From assembly GCA_013076295.1 (NCBI GenBank), contig RQOL01000876.1, positions 5,952,001 to 6,016,000 of the forward strand: 64,000 nt of DNA. Reading direction: 5' to 3'. Below the pieces are notes generated by a model that did not search any database, was not told the origin of the DNA, and was given only the letters and a program-made list of their open reading frames with translations. Of the stretch, positions 57,258 to 64,000 are shown in pieces (the first letter of the stretch is position 1; each line of letters opens with the position of its first letter). The stretch comes from Sanderia malayensis. Lineage: Eukaryota > Cnidaria > Scyphozoa > Semaeostomeae > Pelagiidae. The translations under genes and the position numbers were made by a program.

Positions 57258-57945
57258 TATATATTGTTGGCTTTTTATCTGTTTTATTTTATGCAATCGT
57301 TGCTTCGTTTCTTGTTTAAGATTAATGTTCCTTTGGATTTTATCAATAATCCTTAAATCAAAAGAAGCTATACACTTAATGAGCAAAACTAGGAATGTTA
57401 TTGCTTGCAAAAGGCCTATTCCATAGTTTTTTCCCTAACAGGAAGCGGAAATGTCAAACGCAGCAATAAACCCTCTGACATGAATATTCCCATAATTTGC
57501 TTTAAATATTATAATTTGATATAATTTTTAGGACTTAATATTTCGTGAAGCCAATTCAAGTTTTGGAACACCCGCTCTTGATTTAATACATAAAACATGT
57601 GCTTTCGAAATTCTAAAAACATCCACCACTAAATGGTTAAGACAGTTACATGAACTATTTCAAATTAGAGTCAAAATATCGGCGAATTGTGCATATGATG
57701 ATAGCAGCACGAAAATTTGTGAAGAGGGGCAGTTTCATGCGCTGAAAAGATTTGTAAAAGCATACCTGACAAAAGCTTTCTGCTATTTTTAGACGTTGGT
57801 ACTATATCCCAGGCCTCAAAAACGGTAAATGCAATATTATTGTTACATTTCGTGATGCCAGTATGAAAATTAGTAAGAAAAGTATGTAAGCTGCTCGACT
57901 GCTCTGGGAAACGACCCCAACGCTCTTTCTGCATTTGCTTCTAAT

Positions 57946-58000
57946 CTCTGATCCTTAGATCACTTATCTTTAGTCCAGATAAGTGATCTGAGGATCAGAG
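57946..58000. other. 24-bp inverted repeat with a 7-base loop
   Basis: CTCTGATCCTTAGATCACTT opens the left arm (57946-57969). The right arm (57977-58000) is its complement with one mismatch. The loop is TTAGTCC. It could form a strong hairpin in DNA or RNA. No flanking target repeat or coding link was seen. Confidence 0.7.
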
Positions 58001-58744
58001 TGAAACAATAACATTTTTCAGTGATCTGGCGTACTGCAATGAGAGATGTTATATTGCTATACATATTACTAATTGAACAACCCCTTACCGTTAGAGGCCC
58101 CATATCTAGGACTTTTGCGTTGTGTAAAACACAATCAGTACTGGTTGAAGAATAGTCCAGCTATATCTAAAGCAACATTTTTTTGCGGCGAAGATGTTTT
58201 GGCTGACATTTTGTAATAGCCGAATTTATGATTATTTTATTATTTAGCAAGATTAAGCTGTCTCGAGTGCATTCACGAATTCGGCGACTTGACACTGATG
58301 CATTAACGCTTTACTTAAAAATTGAAAGGCTGATCATCCATTTTTGTCACTTTGCCTTGCCCGTGGCCTGCGGGCGTGCATCATTACACGTGGACTCCGA
58401 ATGTCCATCCTTGGCATTTTTGCTGGCGGTTTTGGCGAGTTTCTGAAGCAAGATTAAAAGGCAAAACCAAGGCATTCCAATAACAGCCACGTCCATCCTT
58501 CGATCTGCTTTTCTTCTTCATATGGTTCGATTTATTGCCTCAATGGCTCATAAAAATATTCCTGATCCAGTGAACTATGAGCCGCGTGGCTCAAAAAAAG
58601 TAATCATAAAATGCCCGAGCCATGAGATACGTGACAAAGTTAGTCTTAGAAATTAGCCATGAGCCATAAGATGGGTGGCTCACAATTGGCTCGTTTTTGG
58701 CTCTTGGCTCACTAGTGGCTCGTGAAATCGATATACTCGGAATG

Positions 58745-59072
58745 AACAACTCTCACAAGATGTTCTTGAAAATTTTGCATCAAAAAAATAGCTACTCACT
58801 GAGTCAATTGCTGATAAAGCAAAAATTGATGAAAGGAGAGAGAAAATCACTCAAGATAAAGATAAGATAAAAGATAAAACCCAAGATAAAAGCTTTCCAG
58901 CGCTGGAAGCACCTACCGTCCGACAACAGCGAGATATTCAGCACAGGGATAATGGAATTGAAAAGGAATAGTTAAATAATGAAGATTTTGGCGATTTTGA
59001 TAATCATCTTGAAACGGATGAGCTCAACTACATTTTTTTCGGCAGTTGAAGTGAGGAGAGTGAAAAAGATGA
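58745..59072 (+). pseudogene. Acidic/Lys-rich coding-like remnant
   Basis: One frame reads LSQDVLENFASKK, a stop, then TESIADKAKIDERREKITQD, FPALEAPTVRQQRDIQHRDN and EKE, then a stop. NNEDFGDFDNHLETDELNYI and SEESEKDE follow. The composition and acidic end look like a protein C-terminus rather than random sequence, but stops interrupt it and I do not recognise the family. It may be a decayed transposon ORF. Confidence 0.35.
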
Positions 59073-60774
59073 ATGACTCCCATATCATCAACATCCTCCA
59101 TCTGACTATTTATGTTAATAAAAGTATTTTTTGCTGTTTTGAACATGTTGAAGCTCCTTTGTCCATGAAATTTCCACTTATTCGTAAACGAGGATGACGT
59201 CATGGCTAATGATGACGTCATACCCCAAAATCAAAAGTAAGTCAAAATAATAAATCTATATATCATTCGAAAGCGCTTACTGTGTCCTGTTCAAATGTAT
59301 AATTTGTTGGACTGTAGTGGTTACGAGAAAAAACTTACGGCAGTACAAACCGCATTTTCTCGAAGTAGATGACATCACCAGAAAATAGACTTCCCGTCAA
59401 AATTTTGTTGGGCCCATCTTGGATTTGAAATTTCCGTAGTCGATTTAGTATAAGTGTTAAATAAAATTTGAGGTTAGCCACTTTGCCAGTTTCTTTGAGA
59501 AAAACCCTGTCTATTATTACATATGAAATTGTTAACAATCTTATTAACAAGAACAATTGTTTTTCACTTTCATGCATGTCAAAATTAAAAATCATTTCCT
59601 TTAATTAATTCAAATCAAATATCAAATTTATCAAAGCTTCTTTTTCTTTTTTCCATTTCAATAGTCAAAGGTTTGGTAATTTCCTGTTAAATACTACCCA
59701 TCATTTTTCAGCTGACTATGATTTCCTGGATGTAACCTGTGAATAGAACAATGAAGAGAATTACTTTTCATTCTTCATAAAATGACTCAAAGATGAATTT
59801 CTCGGTTCGGTCAAGGGCCTAGACATGTATATCCAAGATGAAATCACGTTTAGCAACCTCTTGTAGTTTGCAAAATCCAACAAGAACTAAATTGGGAACC
59901 AAATATAATAAATATGAAACTTAACTTTGTCTGTGCTTCCAAGTAAAAAATTTTCCAGTAAAATAAAGGTAAAAAGTCATACAGAAACGGCATCTTAGCA
60001 AAATGGTGAGATTTTTGAGATCGAAGAGAAACAATTAGGAGAAGCATTTCTTCAGCACATGTTACAGGTTCAATGTCTGCTTCAATGTTTTCTACCAAGG
60101 CGACACATTGGATCATTTCCAGCATTTATTATTCGGCGTCTAATTTTTCCCGGTCCGTTTTTCTTCAATAAGCCACTTTCACATTCGTTTTTAAAAACGA
60201 GACGTCAATTCTAAAACGAGGCTAACGCTGTAGTGCTAGTGTAGTTCGCAGTGGTACCTCCCACTACCCGCTGTATAGTTTCTTCAATTATTTAATTAAA
60301 AATTGATCAATTTAAAAAATTATTGGCCGAAGACGTGGAAGATTATTACTAAACCATTATTGACCAGTTAAAGATAATTTCGGAAGCATACAACGGGAAT
60401 ACGCCGCGCTCGAAGATTGAAATTTTGCGGGCCTAGGCCATGTATTCTCGCGTCAACTATCAAGCGGATGGAGACATGCTTGTTGCAAAATCGGGTAACT
60501 ATTAAAGCGCATATATACAAAGAAGAATGTTTAAATTATAATAATGTAACTTAAATTTTGCACCCCTGCCTTTTTGCCCCGTTATGCAAATGTAGGCTGC
60601 TGTAGAAATGGGGTGACCAGGGTTTTCAAAGTTCTGCTTGAAAAGGGGGCTCATTGAAGACGGGGACTAAATAGAGCAATGAAAGGAAGGACTTTATTCC
60701 TGGCAGTTGCTTAGGTGTCCTGGAAATTCTTATACAGAAATGAATTGAACTGAATGAAATATTTTATAATGTGT

Positions 60775-63629
60775 TAGTTTTCTTCATCATCGTCACTTTC
60801 TTCATCTCTCCCGAAATCACCTGTCTCAAGTTCCTCGAAAATTGGGTCAATAAGCAAATTTTGAATGTCTTCCTGAAATTTAAAAATATCGATATTAAAA
60901 ATATTTTCCTACGAACGACTATATATTCGGTCGCACAAACAAGCGACCATCCTCAGAGTCAATTAAAATCAAATTAACATCGTTTTCCTAATATGAAGCT
61001 TCTGGTTATACTATTCATTCTTCTGGAAATTCTTTTTCAAGCCAGTTAATTTCACAATTCATCTTCCAGCCGTACATGCGAATATCTGGTGTTAGCAGCT
61101 GAAATTTTTCAGAGCCCGTCCTGATTTTGGCAGCATAGTTTGCTCTTTTAGCATATAAAAGTAGGACAGACTGACATGGTGGAACGATCGAAAGGTCGAT
61201 TATCTTTTCATCTCTCCTATATTTGCGCTGAAATAGGCAATATCGGGCCTTGTTCACATTCTTCTTTCGAAAACCATATAGTACACATGTGTATTCCTGG
61301 AGTAATTGGAATGTTTCGTCTCCAAGTTCCCAGCTAAATCCCAAATCTTTGAATGCTTGTAGAAATCTTGAATTTCTTCACCACGCTCCAACAGACACCT
61401 TTTCCTTTTCTGTAAAACGATGAAACATATCCGTTTCCTGTAAAGACTTTCACTTTAGGTTCAAAGTCAATATCATTTAAGGGTAAGCTTCTGCGGTATT
61501 TGCCACTACCAAGATCTAAATATACGCGCTCTGGATGATCTTTGAAAATACCAATCATTTGATGTCTATGACTCCAGAGGGTGATCGCACAATAACTGTT
61601 TTCTGGTAGACAGGGAATTTTTTCCAACAAACTGGCGGAGAGGGTAACCGGGAATTTTTCACTTGTTTTGACTTCCTCATGGTAGTACCTTCAAATTTTC
61701 AAGGGTGTCCAAAAAATTTCTCCCCACATGTCACGTGATCGATGACGTAAAGGGTAACGGTCAGAAAAATATGAAAGTCGTCAAATTTAAAGACAAATGG
61801 CATCAATCGAAAGAGCATGAAAAACTGATCAAAATATACCATGAGACCTATATCCTAAAATCAAAATGTTAAAAGATATGACGTGTGAAACTTTCGATGA
61901 CGTCATCAATAGTGAAAATCAAAAAGTAAGAAAAATATTAAATCAATAACGTAAGTTCTTTGAAATACGCCTTGGAACCACTATTGCCCTGGTATGATGC
62001 ATAGCTAAATCTTAAAGCATGCATTGCTCTCAAAATTACAAAGGTATTCCATACGTTGGTTAAAAGCAATGCACGCTCTGGGATTTAGTCGCATATCATG
62101 TCGAGGCAACAGTTGTTGCAAGGCGCAATTCTATAGAGCTTACGTCATTGTGAAACTGCTCTATTGGCACACTAAAGTTAGTAGTTCACAAACCTCTCAT
62201 AACTGGTTGAAATATTGTCCTGTTAGTGTCATGCTTCATGAAATGAATCACACTATTTCCAACAGTGATGTTCTAGCTCAGAACAAAGCTTGGGCTGAAG
62301 TAGTTCAAAGCAACAATGAAATTGTTCCGTTGTCCATTGTACAGAACCTTCCCACGCATGTGACTATTAATAACAATGATGGCTCGCAAGAGACAGTAAC
62401 AGGCAAGGGAACGACGCATGACACTAACAGGACAATATTTCAACCAGTTATGAGAGGTTTGTGAACTACTAACTTTAGTGTGCCAATAGAGCAGTTTCAC
62501 AATGACGTAAGCTCTATAGAATTGCGCCTTGCAACAACTGTTGCCTCGACATGATATGCGACTAAATCCCAGAGCGTGCATTGCTTTTAACCAACGTATG
62601 GAATACCTTTGTAATTTTGAGAGCAATGCATGCTTTAAGATTTAGCTATACATCATACCAGGGCAATAGTGGTTCCAAGGCGTATTTCAAAGAACTTACG
62701 TTATTGATTTAATATTTTTCTTACTTTTTGATTTTCACTATTGATGACGTCATCGAAAGTTTCACACGTCATATCTTTTAACATTTTGATTTTAGGATAT
62801 AGGTCTCATGGTATATTTTGTTCAGTTTTTCATGCTCTTTCGATTGATGCCATTTGTTTTTAAATTTGACGACTTTCATATTTTTCTGACCGTTACCCTT
62901 TACGTCATCGATCACGTGACATGTGGGGAGAAATTTTTTTGGACACCCTTGAAAATTTGAAGGTACTACCATGAGGAAGTCGAAACAAGTGAAAAATTCC
63001 CGGTTACCCTCTCCGCCAGTTTGTTGGAAAAAATTCCCTGTCTATGGGGCAGTCTATCAAATCCATGCTTGCTTTGCAGAATAACTTTAGTGCGAGCTTC
63101 TTCTTGATTGCTGACAAGATCATTTTCAATAATGATTTCCTCACTATTCATCCTCACACATTCACTCTCAGTAGAGAAATAAATTTCTTCGCATTCTAAC
63201 ATTTGCAGACATTGCACTCTGTTGCTCATCATAACGCCTCTCATTAAAATCATGCACGTTTTGTTCTTTCCGTTCTTTGAAAGCCCTTTGAAGTCCTGTG
63301 GCATCTTTGACTGGGGTGAGCGAATAACAATCTATTGTGAACTCCCTCTTTTGAAACGTTCTGCTCCTTTAATGGAATTTTCACGACATGTATCCAGCAA
63401 CTATATCTATTCGTCTCTATTTTGTTTGTAAACGTTTTAAAAATTTCCAAGTAAACTCTTCGTAGGCTGTAGGGATCTCTGTCATTTGTCGTATTTTCAT
63501 AAGCTGTGGATGTGTTTGACAGCACGAATGTTGAAATTGCTCCTCCGCAGGAGCACTCCACATAAAAAGCCTTCCCAGAATCACCAGCAGACCCCTATTT
63601 ACCATCACATTTGTGAACACCCGAGTCAA
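60775..63629 (-). pseudogene. Second, decayed copy of the zinc/nuclease transposon gene
   Basis: Reading from 63629 down: MKIRQMTEIPTAYEEFTWKF, then RENSIKGAERFKRG, PQDFKGLSKNGKNKT and SNQEEARTKVILQSKHGFDR. The foldback insertion (61607-63044) follows, then QKTVIVRSPSGVIDI and KVFTGNGYVSSFYRKGKG. It continues with DETFQLLQEYTCVLYGFRKK and IIDLSIVPPCQSVLLLYAKR. An acidic tail, LIDPIFEELETGDFGRDEES, ends near 60775. It parallels the nuclease region at 13567-14549 but goes further at the C-terminus. Active-site-like acids are lost (EEAR for EEAD, GVID for GDID, GNGY for GNDY) and stops are present. The N-terminal two thirds are absent. Confidence 0.75.
61607..63044. mobile_element. Foldback element with 628-bp arms and a coding-like loop
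   Basis: The arms 61607-62234 and 62416-63044 are almost perfect inverted copies starting TAGACAGGGAATTTTTTCCA. A 3-bp repeat, TGG, flanks it (61604-61606 and 63045-63047). Removing the element and one TGG leaves the host gene in frame. The 181-bp loop (62235-62415) reads NKAWAEVVQSNNEIVPLSIV, LPTHVTINNNDGSQETVTGK and GTTHDTNRT on the plus strand without a stop. This resembles the TNDTTVLTFYWVDNFDMN to NSTH segment of the transposon gene at 19385-20962. It is probably an internally deleted derivative of a related autonomous element. Confidence 0.85.
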
Positions 63630-64000
63630 TAGCTATTCAAAAATCCACATCAGAATTTCTCTGGGCTGGGGTTGTGATTGCCGTAACCACAGCCTGGTCT
63701 AAATAGAAACTGTGGGCAAAACTAAATTTATTATTATTATTGCCCGCGCGGGAGCGCGCGGAGCGTGGCTTATAATCCGATATGCGAGATATGGAGAAGA
63801 TACTCATTTTTTCTTCTGAGTCAGCAAAAAAATTAAGAGAAAGTGGCTGCCCATGAAATCGAGGCAGTGGCTCTATTTTGATGAAGACATTGCTATGTAA
63901 ACATGGAAACAACCATTATCCAGTAATGTAAAAGCAGGTCTAATGTAGCAAAGGGAGCAGTTTTGTCGTTACGTAAGGTACATAAACCTTGCAATTTTTA
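63630..64000. other. Repeat-like 3' edge, no gene recognised
   Basis: A TTATTATTATTATT run (63729-63742) is followed by GCCCGCGCGGGAGCGCGCGG, a GC-rich near-palindrome, unusual in this AT-rich window. A minus-strand frame 63637-63912 reads FADSEEKMSIFSISRISDYK. I suspect a dispersed repeat but cannot name it. Confidence 0.35.

Larger units (their letters stand above)
57258..60769. other. Intronic or intergenic DNA, no gene recognised
   Basis: Apart from the features listed within it I see no gene. CRE-like palindromes TGACGTCA lie at about 59197 and 59212. The nearby wording CAAAATCAAAAGTAAG also occurs by the TGACGTCA in the foldback element at 61607-63044, so a scrap of that family may be present. 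A minus-strand frame at 59850-60125 is unrecognised. Confidence 0.45.

Noticed and set aside
63637..63912. 91-codon minus-strand frame at the right edge
   Set aside because: Looks like a dispersed repeat reading; no domain and no link to the second family copy could be shown.
1..64000. CRISPR array, tRNA or rRNA genes, bacterial operon signals
   Set aside because: None seen. Repeats are transposon ends, minisatellites or microsatellites, and the genes are spliced eukaryotic ones.

Overview
This is invertebrate metazoan nuclear DNA: spliced host genes with GT-AG introns and very dense transposable elements. The mix (CR1/Jockey- and RTE-type LINEs, Ty3 and Ty1/copia elements, Tigger-type elements, TTAA-targeting elements, a spliced MULE, and a zinc/nuclease ORF family that I recall as abundant and uncharacterised in cnidarian genomes) fits a cnidarian best. 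The species is not identifiable from the sequence. I saw no bacterial genes, rRNA, tRNA or CRISPR.

Two host genes are supported. FA2H (fatty acid 2-hydroxylase) is on the minus strand: cytochrome b5 exon at 25780-26001, a 42-nt exon at 24820-24861, and a hydroxylase exon at 6505-6903. The two splice phases agree, and the last intron shown is about 17.9 kb. The 3' exons lie outside the window. An NCOA5-like gene is on the plus strand with exons at 49693-50146 (RRM), 51008-51187, 53102-53170 and 56542-56741 (NCOA5-type domain). It continues past 57 kb or is incomplete. The genes are head to head, about 23.7 kb apart, and nearly all of that gap is retrotransposon.

Layout: 2.1-5.5 kb, a Tigger remnant split by a LINE and holding a second short Tigger copy. 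7.0-12.6 kb, a Harbinger-like element, a LINE fragment split by an RTE LINE with an 11-bp target duplication, and another Harbinger-like element. 13.0-22.6 kb, a 9.6-kb DNA transposon with inverted repeats of about 385 bp carrying a broken minus-strand gene. That gene encodes zinc-ligand modules, a middle domain and a C-terminal region with a FEN1/XPG-like acidic signature. It is interrupted by a TTAA element and a 1.6-kb LTR miniature. 26.5-29.0 kb, a defective copia element split by an inverted-repeat element. 29.3-48.6 kb, one Ty3 element stretched to 19.4 kb by a Harbinger-like element, an 8.5-kb MULE with a spliced polyglutamine transposase gene, and a young inner Ty3 element (40.8-46.2 kb). 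53.9-56.4 kb, a TTAA element carrying an RPA1-like zinc-ribbon fragment. 60.8-63.6 kb, a second, decayed copy of the zinc/nuclease gene split by a 1.44-kb foldback element whose loop carries a piece resembling the same gene family.

The best candidate for an undescribed system is that long-TIR transposon family: a whole element, a decayed relative, and a foldback derivative whose loop retains a family-like fragment. Working together, the host genes show no functional link; the rest is layered transposition whose order can be read from nesting and LTR divergence.
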